DNA from: 2-12-FULL-35-23 sp965196985
GTDB lineage: Bacteria > Pseudomonadota > Gammaproteobacteria > UBA12402
NCBI GenBank assembly: GCA_965196985.1
Contig: CBDALO010000043.1
Coordinates: 119,827-183,826 of the forward strand
Direction of reading: 5' to 3'
Length of the DNA stretch: 64,000 nt
Position 1 is the stretch's first letter, and each line of letters starts with the position of its first letter. The notes below the pieces were generated by a model. That model was given only the letters and a program-made list of their open reading frames with translations, was not told the origin of the DNA and did not search any database. This document shows positions 1 to 7,719 of the stretch, piece after piece. The position numbers were made by a program, and so were the translations under genes.

Positions 1-20
1 GCATCAAGGCACTGGGTGTA

Positions 21-312
21 AAGGACATTGATCCAATCTCAATGTGTTGAGTTCACTCAACGGGCTCTGCGACAAAACCTGTCATAACGAACCAGTTCAG
101 TGTAAAACGGTTAGCGAGTTCTCCAATGGCGGGCATAGCTGGCCTCGAGATCTTTTTTTCGGACGACACGATTCTAAGTCATCTCAGTCGACTATCCGTT
201 TTAAAGGCCCATCTCACTAAAGTGAGGCTCACGACACAAATGGGCGGCCTGTGACCGAAGTAGTAGACACTGTTGTGTTTCACCGCCTTATCAGCAAGTT
301 CATCAGTACTAC
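21..312 (-). ncRNA. Hammerhead-headed ncRNA, copy 1 (degenerating)
   Basis: Read on the minus strand, this is one of four related RNAs in the window. The hammerhead sits at 260-312: stem I TACTAC (307-312) with GTAGTA (260-265), core CTGATGA (complement of 300-306), GAAA (278-281), a 4-bp stem III closed by AACA, and a GUC cleavage triplet ending at 266. Stem II (282-299) pairs poorly, and no good promoter is visible upstream, unlike copies 2-4, so this copy may be decaying. The rest aligns closely with copy 2 as far as the terminator-like hairpin (ACATTGA 25-31 with TCAATGT 39-45). It lies downstream of the TALE-like gene, as copy 4 does in module B. Confidence 0.75.
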
Positions 313-399
313 CTTAGCGCAAGTGGCAAAACGACTGCCATTGCACAAGAGAAACTTTACCCTAAAAGGAAAACAGCAGCAAGAGAACAAGCAGCACTA

Positions 400-427
400 T
401 TTTCCCGCGCTAACCGGCGCGGGAAAA
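400..427. terminator. GC-rich hairpin with A/T flanks
   Basis: An 11-bp perfect inverted repeat (TTTTCCCGCGC with GCGCGGGAAAA) around a 6-nt loop. Because the arms begin in T and end in A it could terminate transcription on both strands. It lies between RNA copy 1 and the hairpin repeats below the TALE-like gene. Confidence 0.5.
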
Positions 428-466
428 CGCAGCAAGCAGACTCAAAGGACAACATTAACCACAATC

Positions 467-494
467 ACTGGGGCCTTTTTAGGGCCCCAGTTTC
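467..494. terminator. Terminator-like hairpin beside a DnaA-box sequence
   Basis: ACTGGGGCC and GGGCCCCAGT flank a T-rich loop, giving a strong stem followed by a short T stretch on the plus strand. A perfect consensus DnaA box (TTATCCACA, on the minus strand at 496-504) follows directly. Another perfect DnaA box lies in the matching interval of module B. Confidence 0.4.
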
Positions 495-565
495 ATGTGG
501 ATAAGTTGACCAATTTTCCCCTAATAAATTAGTTTCCTTTAAAAAAGGAATTAAAACGAAATCAA

Positions 566-880
566 AACCAAGTGAGCAAAGCAAAAAAGCCTGATAATTC
601 AAAACGTTACGCCGGTTCCTTTGGACAAAAACGCTTATGGCGTTTTTGACGTGCGCATCCTTGATGCGCGGAAAACCCAGGCTTTGGGCCTGTGTCACTA
701 CGGAAACCGTAGGAGAACATAAGGCCCTAAAATGGCAACATTCTAACCAAGTGAGCAAAGCAGCCTGATAATTCAAAACGTTACGCCGGTTCCCAAAAAC
801 GCTTATGGCGTTTTTGACGTGCGCATCCTTGATGCGCGGAAAACCCAGGCTTTGGGCCTGTGTCACTACGGAAACCGTAG
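566..880. repeat. Two tandem copies of a four-hairpin unit
   Basis: Unit 1 (566-712) and unit 2 (745-880) are nearly identical. Each starts AACCAAGTGAGCAAAGC and contains a run of short perfect hairpins: AAAACGC/GCGTTTT, GCGCATC/GATGCGC, CCAGGC/GCCTGG-like and CTACGG/CCGTAG. The interval has long open frames in several phases, but I read those as by-products of the palindromes and not as genes. Arrays of this kind occur at replication, termination or recombination sites; the role here is unknown. Confidence 0.7.
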
Positions 881-892
881 TGACACAGGCCC
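854..892. repeat. 18-bp perfect inverted repeat, AAA loop
   Basis: GGGCCTGTGTCACTACGG (854-871), loop AAA, then the exact complement (875-892). It ends hairpin unit 2 and lies downstream of the TALE-like gene. Module B has a similar object, a 19-bp perfect repeat with an AAA loop, in the same position at 36532-36572, although the sequences are unrelated. Neither is followed by a T tract, so a simple terminator is not the best explanation. Confidence 0.75.
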
Positions 893-1046
893 AACAATTC
901 ACCCAATGGCAACACCAACCCAACCCCAAAACCCTGCATAATAATAACGCATTCGCTGGAAAACCCCTGCCAAACCAGCAAGTCAAAAGCTTGGTAAAAT
1001 GATCAAGGAGTAAGCAAAGATCGAAGACGCAAACAAGATAAAATTC

Positions 1047-3440
1047 GCTAAAGTGACGGCTCTCTCACAGGTTCAAGTGCCGCCAACAGGTATTTTGATG
1101 CATTGGCCTGACTAGCAAGTTTAACAATTTCATGCTTCGACAAACCGCCATTAACAAAATTTTGGTATTGCTCACCCGCTAGTGTGAGTGTTTTTGAGGC
1201 GCCACGTTGACGACTCATTGTGGTAATTTCATCATGGGAAAATTGAACTGCAAGCAATTTTTCGTAGTGGGCTACTAAGGCTTTTAGCGTTTGAGCTGCA
1301 CCTTTATTGCTGAGTATTTTAACAAGGTCATCGTTAGTAAAGCCCCATTGCACCAGTTGGTCACGCTGCTCGGCGAGGGTTTTTAAGGCTTGGGCTGCAC
1401 CAATATTGTTAAGTATTTTAACAAGGTCATTTTTAGTAAAGCCCCATTGCACCAGTTGGTCACGCTGCTCGGTGAGGGTTGTTAAGGCTTGGGCTGCACC
1501 GTCATTGTTAAGTATTTTAACAAGGTCGTCATTAGTAAAGCCCCATTGCAGCAGTTGGTCGCGCTGCTCGGCGAGGGTTTTTAAGGCTTGGGCTGCACCT
1601 TTATTGCTGAGTATTTTAACAAGGTCGTCTTTAGTAAAGCCCCATTGCAACAGTTGGTCGCGCTGCTCGGCGAGGGTTTTTAAGGTTTGGGCTGCGCCGT
1701 CATTACTGAGTATTTTAACAAGGTCGTCATTCGAAAAGCCCCATTGCAGCAGTTGGACACGTTGCTCGGTGAGGGTTTTTAAGGCTTGAGCTGCACCGTC
1801 ATTGCTGAGTATTTTAACAAGGTCATTTTTAGTAAAGCCCCATTGCACCAGTTGGTCACGCTGCTCGGCGAGGGTTTTTAAGGCTTGGGCTGCGCCTTTA
1901 TTGCTGAGTATTTTAACAAGGTCATCGTTAGTAAAGCCCCATTGCAGCAGTTGGACACGTTGCTCGGTGAGGGTTTTTAAGGCTTGAGCTGCGCCACCAT
2001 TACTGAGTATTTTAACAAGGTCGTCTTTAGTAAAGCCCCATTGCAGCAGTTGGTCACGCTGCTCGGCAAGGGTTTTTAGGGCTTGTGCTGCACCGCCATT
2101 GCTGAGTATTTTAACAAGGTCGTCGTTAGTAAATCCCCATTGAAGCAGTTGGTCGCGCTGCTCGGCGAGGGTTTTTAGGGCTTGTGCCGCACCAATGTTG
2201 CTGAGTATTTTAACAAGGTCGTCGTTAGTAAATCCCCATTGAAGCAGTTGGTCGCGCTGCTCGGCGAGGGCTTTTAAGGCTTGGGCTGCACCGTTATTGC
2301 TGAGTATTTTAACAAGGTCGTCATTCGAAAAGCCCCATTGCAGCAGTTGGACACGTTGCTCGGTGAGGGTTTTTAAGGCTTGAGCTGCACCGTCATTGCT
2401 GAGTATTTTAACAAGGTCATTTTTAGTAAAGCCCCATTGCACCAGTTGGTCACGCTGCTCGGCGAGGGTTTTTAAGGCTTGGGCTGCACCAATATTGTTA
2501 AGTATTTTAACAAGGTCATTTTTAGTAAAGCCCCATTGCACCAGTTGGTCACGCTGCTCGGTGAGGGTTGTTAAGGCTTGGGCTGCACCGTCATTGTTAA
2601 GTATTTTAACAAGGTCGTCATTAGTAAAGCCCCATTGCAGCAGTTGGTCGCGCTGCTCGGCGAGGGTTTTTAAGGCTTGGGCTGCACCTTTATTGCTGAG
2701 TATTTTAACAAGGTCGTCTTTAGTAAAGCCCCATTGCAACAGTTGGTCGCGCTGCTCGGCGAGGGTTTTTAAGGTTTGGGCTGCGCCGTCATTACTGAGT
2801 ATTTTAACAAGGTCGTCATTCGAAAAGCCCCATTGCAGCAGTTGGACACGTTGCTCGGTGAGGGTTTTTAAGGCTTGAGCTGCACCGTCATTGCTGAGTA
2901 TTTTAACAAGGTCATTTTTAGTAAAGCCCCATTGCACCAGTTGGTCACGCTGCTCGGCGAGGGTTTTTAAGGCTTGGGCTGCACCAATATTGTTAAGTAT
3001 TTTAACAAGGTCGTCATTCGAAAAGCCCCATTGCAGCAGTTGGACACGTTGCTCGGTGAGGGTTTTTAAGGCTTGAGCTGCGCCACCATTACTGAGTATT
3101 TTAACAAGGTCGTCTTTAGTAAATCCCCATTGAAGCAGTTGGTCGCGCTGCTCGGCGAGGGTTTTTAGGGCTTGTGCCGCACCAATGTTGCTGAGTATTT
3201 TAACAAGGTCGTCGTTAGTAAATCCCCATTGAAGCAGTTGGTCGCGCTGCTCGGCGAGGGTTTTTAGGGCTTGTGCCGCACCAATGTTGCTGAGTATTTT
3301 AACAAGGTCGTCGTTAGTAAATCCCCATTGAAGCAGTTGGTCGCGCTGCTCGGCGAGGGCTTTTAAGGCTTGGGCTGCACCGTTATTGCTGAGTATTTTA
3401 ACAAGGTCGTCTTTAGTAAAGCCCCACTGGGTGAGTGTTA
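1047..3440. repeat. 99-bp tandem array within the TALE-like gene
   Basis: The 22 coding repeats are 99 bp each. The array is also a duplication of an 11-repeat block: repeats 1-11 and 12-22 match in order with a 1089-bp offset, and the variable residue differs only at repeats 3/14, 5/16 and 11/22. The near-identity at DNA level points to recent expansion or gene conversion. It could easily be collapsed or expanded in assembly. Confidence 0.85.
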
Positions 3441-3834
3441 CATAATCATTTAATAAGGTTTCTATCCCTTGCGTCGCACCATCAACACTGGCAATCTTCA
3501 CAATATCAGCGTGAGTAAATTTTATTTTAACAAGCAGCACATAAGACGTTAATAAGGTGAGCAGTGCTTTACCCCCTCCTTTTTGGGAAGAAATACGAGT
3601 AAGTTCCTCAACAGTAAAGCGATGCTTTAAGTGGTGAAATTCTTCCAGCAGAGTGCAAACGGTGTTATTTGAACTGCGTCTAATAATAATTTTCTGAGCT
3701 TGGTTGTCTGTAAAGCCTAACAACAGTAATTCATTTGCCTGTGTTTTATAGCGATCCTGTGAAATCGTGTATTTTTTTAATTTAGCAAGTAGGTCGCGAG
3801 TTATTTCCATGTTATCTGCTGTGCTCACAGTCAT
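1048..3834 (-). CDS. TALE-like repeat protein A (22 canonical repeats)
   Basis: A 928-residue protein. Residues 1-40 are a short leader. Residues 41-138 are three degenerate repeats (12/13 positions RR, QK, VD), comparable to the cryptic N-terminal repeats of TALEs. Residues 139-864 are 22 near-identical 33-residue repeats of the form F-[TS]-x-[DN]-D-L-V-K-I-L-[SN]-N-x-G-A-A-Q-[AT]-L, and 865-928 are two degenerate repeats (QR, QA). The layout matches TALE repeats and the 33-residue Bat proteins: Asn at position 12 and a variable residue at 13 (I, G, D, N or K), followed by G-x-x-Q-[AT]-L. RVDs for repeats 1-11 are NN NI NI NG NI ND ND NK ND NI ND; for 12-22 they are NN NI NG NG NK ND ND NK ND NI NK. 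No nuclear localisation signal, activation domain or secretion signal is apparent. DNA binding is inferred from the family. Met9 is an alternative start; neither start has a clear ribosome site. Confidence 0.92.
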   Translation of the reverse strand: MTVSTADNMEITRDLLAKLKKYTISQDRYKTQANELLLLGFTDNQAQKIIIRRSSNNTVCTLLEEFHHLKHRFTVEELTRISSQKGGGKALLTLLTSYVLLVKIKFTHADIVKIASVDGATQGIETLLNDYVTLTQWGFTKDDLVKILSNNGAAQALKALAEQRDQLLQWGFTNDDLVKILSNIGAAQALKTLAEQRDQLLQWGFTNDDLVKILSNIGAAQALKTLAEQRDQLLQWGFTKDDLVKILSNGGAAQALKTLTEQRVQLLQWGFSNDDLVKILNNIGAAQALKTLAEQRDQLVQWGFTKNDLVKILSNDGAAQALKTLTEQRVQLLQWGFSNDDLVKILSNDGAAQTLKTLAEQRDQLLQWGFTKDDLVKILSNKGAAQALKTLAEQRDQLLQWGFTNDDLVKILNNDGAAQALTTLTEQRDQLVQWGFTKNDLVKILNNIGAAQALKTLAEQRDQLVQWGFTKNDLVKILSNDGAAQALKTLTEQRVQLLQWGFSNDDLVKILSNNGAAQALKALAEQRDQLLQWGFTNDDLVKILSNIGAAQALKTLAEQRDQLLQWGFTNDDLVKILSNGGAAQALKTLAEQRDQLLQWGFTKDDLVKILSNGGAAQALKTLTEQRVQLLQWGFTNDDLVKILSNKGAAQALKTLAEQRDQLVQWGFTKNDLVKILSNDGAAQALKTLTEQRVQLLQWGFSNDDLVKILSNDGAAQTLKTLAEQRDQLLQWGFTKDDLVKILSNKGAAQALKTLAEQRDQLLQWGFTNDDLVKILNNDGAAQALTTLTEQRDQLVQWGFTKNDLVKILNNIGAAQALKTLAEQRDQLVQWGFTNDDLVKILSNKGAAQTLKALVAHYEKLLAVQFSHDEITTMSRQRGASKTLTLAGEQYQNFVNGGLSKHEIVKLASQANASKYLLAALEPVREPSL

Positions 3835-3850
3835 TTTTAAATAAAGGCAA

Positions 3851-3887
3851 ATTTTACACGAAAAAAAACGGGTTGTCCCGTTTTTTT
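3851..3887 (-). promoter_or_regulatory. Terminator plus promoter between methyltransferase and TALE-like gene
   Basis: A hairpin (ACGGG/CCCGT, with A7 and T7 flanks, 3862-3887) ends the upstream methyltransferase transcript. It is followed at once on the minus strand by CGTGTAAAAT, a plausible -10 region (3851-3856) for the TALE-like gene. Module B has the same arrangement after its methyltransferase (T8 tract, then CGTGTACAAT near 34083-34092), so the element is conserved between diverged modules. Confidence 0.5.
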
Positions 3888-3898
3888 CGTTGAGTGAC

Positions 3899-4975
3899 TC
3901 AGTCCGATGGTTTGAGTAATTGTTGTTGATACTGCGTTAGATAAGCCGCTTGCGCTTGCAAGCTTTGAATCTGCATCGCCAGCCCACTTAATTGCTCAGT
4001 TATCAGCAAGGCAGTGAGCACTTGCTGAAGTCGTTGCGTTAAGTTGCTGCTTGCTTGGCAAGTAATTTCCTGCCGCCCATAAATCGGATAAAAAACGAGC
4101 TCGCCTAAAATATGATGTGGGTTTGCAAAAAAATACTCATTTAACCATGCCCGTTCACCGTTTGCCCCGTGGTACGGTTTCGCGTGTAACCACGCCACCG
4201 ATCCCGGTGCTTTTCGCAACAAGATGACATCCACCGTCACCTTCGCCTCTGAGAACAAATGATCCGGTAACCGATACGCCGCAAGTAAGCTGGCTCCTTC
4301 ACGACTGGCAATCTCACGGACATGCTTGCGCGACGCATCCAAAAAATACCGTGGGACTAGCATTGCTAACAGACCGTGCGGTTTTAAAAGCCGCAAGCTT
4401 TTTGCAACAAAGTAATGATGAATGCTAAACGGACACAAGTCCGGATGTTGTTCATCTTTTACTGTTGCCTGACCAAACGGCGGGTTACCAACCACTAAAT
4501 CATACCGGGTGGTGGGATGAAACGCTTCAAACCCGCTGTGCACAATGGTTGCCTCAGGATACAGTGCGCGCAAAAACTCACAGCTCACCGAGTCAATTTC
4601 CACGGCGGTCATGTGCGCTGATTGCCAACAGCGTAACCCTTGCAACCGTTGCATACCGGCTAGGAATGCACCATGGCCCGCGCTTGGTTCAAGGATGTGT
4701 TCAAACACCACGCCCTGACTGACTCGCATCACGGCTTGCAGTAGAAATGACACCAACCATGGTGGCGTGTAATACGCGGATTTGAGGGTTTGTTTCAGGC
4801 TGTTAATCGCAGGTTCATCTAACACCTGTTGCAATTGGCGGTAGATGCTTGGCGTATAGATCGCCTCGCGCAACCCGCCCCAGCCGGAATACCCTTGCAA
4901 AGTAGGGATTGACCGATCAGTTTTTAAAGCGGCTAATGCCATCAAATTGTGTTTCACTCGCTGATTCATTTTCAT
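3899..4975 (-). CDS. N6-adenine DNA methyltransferase (module A)
   Basis: About 358 residues from the chosen start (ATG at 4975). I prefer it to the upstream start at 5008 because an AGGAG lies 7 nt before it and the module B homologue begins at the matching place. Visible motifs are a TGWGGLREAIYTP segment, an AYYTPPWLV segment, SAM-binding motif I LEPSAGHGAF, and the catalytic motif IV NPPFG. TGWGGL together with NPPF is typical of the methylase part of large phage and plasmid anti-restriction proteins. No nuclease partner is adjacent, so a protective or regulatory role for the element's DNA is more likely than restriction. It sits between ssb and the TALE-like gene. Confidence 0.85.
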   Translation of the reverse strand: MKMNQRVKHNLMALAALKTDRSIPTLQGYSGWGGLREAIYTPSIYRQLQQVLDEPAINSLKQTLKSAYYTPPWLVSFLLQAVMRVSQGVVFEHILEPSAGHGAFLAGMQRLQGLRCWQSAHMTAVEIDSVSCEFLRALYPEATIVHSGFEAFHPTTRYDLVVGNPPFGQATVKDEQHPDLCPFSIHHYFVAKSLRLLKPHGLLAMLVPRYFLDASRKHVREIASREGASLLAAYRLPDHLFSEAKVTVDVILLRKAPGSVAWLHAKPYHGANGERAWLNEYFFANPHHILGELVFYPIYGRQEITCQASSNLTQRLQQVLTALLITEQLSGLAMQIQSLQAQAAYLTQYQQQLLKPSD

Positions 4976-4980
4976 ATGAA

Positions 4981-5006
4981 GACTCCTCGTTGTCACGCAA
5001 GGAGTC
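4981..5006 (-). promoter_or_regulatory. Shine-Dalgarno-sequestering hairpin
   Basis: GACTCCT and AGGAGTC form a perfect 7-bp stem whose 3' arm on the minus strand contains the AGGAG of the methyltransferase. The homologous gene in module B has an unrelated but equivalent 8-bp hairpin (GCTCCTTC 32916-32923 with GAAGGAGC 32933-32940). Translation may be restrained until the hairpin is opened, for instance by an upstream ribosome or a bound factor. Confidence 0.55.
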
Positions 5007-5088
5007 ACCCAGCAAGGGAAACCCCCTGCATGGGATGAAAAAAAAGAGGTAGCTTGCGCTACCTCTTTCGGTTGAATTAAGCGTCGAC

Positions 5089-5517
5089 TTAATAAGGGAT
5101 ATCAAAGTCATCTGGCATCGGTACTGCTTGTGGTGATGCCTCAGGCGTTGATGGGGTTTCCTTACCGTCTAAACGGGCTTGTAGTTTTTTATCGATCAAG
5201 CGGTGCAAGTGATGCACCCGAATCACCGCGCTGGTATGCTTTTCACCGGTCTTAGATTCCCAAGACTGGTATTCAAGCTCACCGGACACGGATAAGTAAC
5301 TGCCTTTCTCGACTTTGCCTTGGATAAACTCAGCGAGTTTGCCAAAGCAATGCAAGGTATGCCAGCTGGTGTGTTCCACCCACTGACCTTGCTGGTCTTG
5401 AAAGCGTTTCGAGGTCGCAAAGCTTAACTTCGCAAAAGGCTGTTTGCCTTCTGACGTGAAAAACTTCACTTGACCGACATAACCGACTAACGACACGTTG
5501 TTTTGATAGTGTGACAT
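5089..5517 (-). CDS. ssb: Single-stranded DNA-binding protein (module A)
   Basis: About 142 residues starting at MSHYQNNVSL; the longer start five codons upstream is unlikely because AGGAA lies just before this ATG. It has an SSB OB fold: an N-terminal VSLVGYVGQV strand, an F-A-K-L-S-F-A-T-S-K segment, a WHTLHCFGKLAEF segment and a GSYLSVSGELEYQSW strand, ending in an acidic DDFDIPY tail of the kind that recruits partner proteins. Its homologue at 32376-32819 ends DDIPY. Conjugative elements often carry their own SSB to coat DNA during transfer and replication. Confidence 0.92.
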   Translation of the reverse strand: MSHYQNNVSLVGYVGQVKFFTSEGKQPFAKLSFATSKRFQDQQGQWVEHTSWHTLHCFGKLAEFIQGKVEKGSYLSVSGELEYQSWESKTGEKHTSAVIRVHHLHRLIDKKLQARLDGKETPSTPEASPQAVPMPDDFDIPY

Positions 5518-5563
5518 GGTTTCATTCCTCATTGATTAAAAAAAGTTGACCCAGCATTCGCGC

Positions 5564-5881
5564 TTAATCGCACGAATGCGCAGCGGTTTGCTTTACCACC
5601 CGCCGTGCTTGCCGACCAAAGCGGTGCTGGATTTTCTCCATCGGCCAGCTTTGTTGCGCGTGGCGCTTAAACGGTAAGCATCGCGGTTTGTAAAACCACC
5701 GCTGTTTGTTGGTAGACCATTGACAACCGATCTCACGTAAGACGTTCACATGGGGTTTGGTTTGACCCGAGAGCCAAAGCCAATTCCCGACCACGTCCAC
5801 CTGTAACCCTAGGGTTTGTAGGTGTTCGATGGTGTGGACCAATTCCGCTTCAACCGCTTGCCAATTAATGTCATTTGCCAT
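5564..5881 (-). CDS. Small WLW...RWY-motif protein (module A)
   Basis: About 105 residues from MANDINWQAVEAEL, chosen because GAGGAG precedes this ATG and the module B homologue (31987-32292) starts alike. The core is V-V-G-N-W-L-W-L-S-G, then x-REIGCQWS-x-K-x-RWFYKP. Similar small aromatic domains occur in plasmid and phage proteins, often near DNA-processing genes. I cannot assign a function. The order ssb - this gene - upstream gene is conserved in both modules. Confidence 0.75.
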   Translation of the reverse strand: MANDINWQAVEAELVHTIEHLQTLGLQVDVVGNWLWLSGQTKPHVNVLREIGCQWSTNKQRWFYKPRCLPFKRHAQQSWPMEKIQHRFGRQARRVVKQTAAHSCD

Positions 5882-6250
5882 TTTTTTCTCCTCGTTGAAA
5901 AAGAAAACCCACGACCCCCTAAGGGGCGTGGATCCCCTTAGGGTGGCTAAAAAACAGAAAACACCGCACCTTATGCGGCCTGCGAACAAGGCGTTCGCTG
6001 ACGTGCTAAGAGGTGTTGGTGTTGCTCACAACCCAAACGAATTGCTTCTTCTAACCTCACGCCACTCACGAGTAGCTCGTTAAGGGGGTAGGTGAGATCA
6101 GTGCCTGCAATAAAGTCTTGGCTGCGGTGATACACCGAATAGGTGCCGTTAAAATGTGAGGTCACGAAAAGCTGTTCTTCGAGTCCTTCCCAAAGGCCAC
6201 TCACAGTATTGAGAGCGGAGTTCGTTGTTAACGGCGCCCACGCATAAACT

Positions 6251-7719
6251 CTGAGAACTACCCAAAATTGTTATCTCCCTACCTGAACTGAATTCGATAA
6301 TTCTTTTTGTTCTTCTTGAGAAACACTATTTTCTTTAAAAAATTGCTCTACTAAGTGATACGTTAGAAGTTTTCTAATACCCTTCGCAATAAAGTGTCGT
6401 GTCACCTTGCCCTTACCATCTCCTAATTTAGCTAGCATAATTGCGTAATCGTCATAAGCTTTTTCCTTACCTATCTCATACAAATATGAGGCCACATAAA
6501 AACATACAGCCAGTAGATTTTGTATCCCTTTAAAATTTTTTATCTGCATATTTTCCCAGCCTAGTCCTTCCTTGAGAAATTTAAAAACATATTCAATTTT
6601 CGCACGAGATAGATAGGCTATGTATACCTCATACGCCTCATCAAAAGTCGTTACTTTTTTATTAGTTAATAGCAGCATGTCATTCTTAAAAATTCTCCTA
6701 CCATCTCTGCCTGTAATTTGGATTTTAATTGCATTGATGTTCTCAAACTCTCCAAAATAAATAGTTATTTTTCCGTCTTGTACGCAATTCTTTCCAACTG
6801 TTAACTTTTGGAATTGCTTTTCGCCTTGAGCATCAAAATCAGCGTTAATCAGCTTAAGCTTTTTACCATCATCACCTCTACCTTCTATTGTTCTTGTTAT
6901 TTTTGAGCGAATAATAAAGTCTTGATCTAGGTTTGTATCAATTAGTGAGAGATAGTCATTATCATCAAACTCTCTATCTAGAATATGGGTAATGGTTGCA
7001 TCTTCATTCTTTGATTTTAGGCAGATTCCTATTTTTTCTATTTCACGAATAGACAGCAGCTTTTTATTAAAGTAATCACCAGATTCATAAAGACTCTTGG
7101 CCTCTTTATCTCCCTCAAATGGCTTTCCAGCCTCTATTTTCTTAATATGCTCAGCTTTTAAAAACTTAGGGTCTTTATTGCTGTAGCTTACATGCGATAG
7201 TAGATGCACAGCCTTATCACCAGGTACTAATGCAACTGCGTTATGCGTGCTGTAACCATTGATAATATCCCCGTCCAGACTCCTTACTTTACCTAGATTT
7301 TCAGTTTGCTTGCTATGTGGCTTTCTAATATCAGAAGGATCATGAAGAACATCAATTTTACTGGCGTGTGAAAGTATTTCACAGCTCTGTTCTAGCAATA
7401 CATCATTTGTTTTTATTGGATCTAAATCGGTGCTTTTATTTTCACCGGTAAGTGTACGAATCATCTTTTTATACTCATTGTTATCTTTTGATGAACTGAA
7501 CAACTTACAACTACCTTCAGTTAATAGCTTTCCTACAATCGTCGATAGATTTTTTTAAAACAACTTTCCCAGTTAATTTTGAAAAAAGAGGGGCAGCGTA
7601 ATCGGCGAAGTTTAACATTTATACTCATCTCGTTAGTCTTGTTAAAAAGACAAAGCATAGTCATTTTTACACAATATTTCAGCATTATTTTGCTGATTTA
7701 AATTTTGGGTAGTTTTCAG
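6251..7719 (-). mobile_element. IS4-type insertion sequence, copy 1
   Basis: 1469 bp with terminal inverted repeats CTGARAACTACCCAAAATT and flanking direct repeats CATAAACT (6243-6250 and 7720-7727). Two nearly identical copies lie at 29213-30681 and 39733-41201. Duplications of 7-8 bp and the transposase signature would suit the ISPepr1-like subgroup of the IS4 family, but the subgroup call is tentative. Confidence 0.9.
6271..7503 (-). CDS. IS4-family transposase (copy 1)
   Basis: 410 residues as an open frame from a TTG. DDE-type signals include an ILDREFDDNDY segment and the C-terminal signature Y-L-S-R-A-K-I-E-Y-V-F-K-F-L-K, which fits the IS4 Y-(2)-R-(3)-E-(6)-K pattern. A plausible N-terminal extension (MLNFADYAAPLFSKLTGKVV...) begins upstream in another phase and stops just before this frame. 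All three copies share the identical break, so either the source element was already damaged or a +1 frameshift joins the two parts. One substitution (I for K) distinguishes this copy near residue 42. Confidence 0.88.
   Translation of the reverse strand: MFSSSKDNNEYKKMIRTLTGENKSTDLDPIKTNDVLLEQSCEILSHASKIDVLHDPSDIRKPHSKQTENLGKVRSLDGDIINGYSTHNAVALVPGDKAVHLLSHVSYSNKDPKFLKAEHIKKIEAGKPFEGDKEAKSLYESGDYFNKKLLSIREIEKIGICLKSKNEDATITHILDREFDDNDYLSLIDTNLDQDFIIRSKITRTIEGRGDDGKKLKLINADFDAQGEKQFQKLTVGKNCVQDGKITIYFGEFENINAIKIQITGRDGRRIFKNDMLLLTNKKVTTFDEAYEVYIAYLSRAKIEYVFKFLKEGLGWENMQIKNFKGIQNLLAVCFYVASYLYEIGKEKAYDDYAIMLAKLGDGKGKVTRHFIAKGIRKLLTYHLVEQFFKENSVSQEEQKELSNSVQVGR

Noticed and set aside
465..986. 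A 173-residue open frame across the hairpin repeats
   Set aside because: It arises from two tandem palindromic units, has no ribosome site, and its product only repeats the hairpin sequence.
1307..3076. Several open frames opposite the TALE-like gene
   Set aside because: They are antisense shadows of the 99-bp repeats.
1145..3425. Regular 99-bp repeats looking like a CRISPR or satellite array
   Set aside because: The period is a multiple of three, the frame is open throughout, and variation falls on TALE reader positions, so this is a coding array.
4370..4392. A partial match (AACCGCACG) to the predicted TALE target, within the methyltransferase gene
   Set aside because: It covers only the first half loosely; a 9-base match is expected about once in two windows of this size by chance.
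3899..4975. Methyltransferase as part of a restriction system of the element
   Set aside because: No nuclease or specificity gene is adjacent in either module; the sequence type is that of orphan or anti-restriction methylases.
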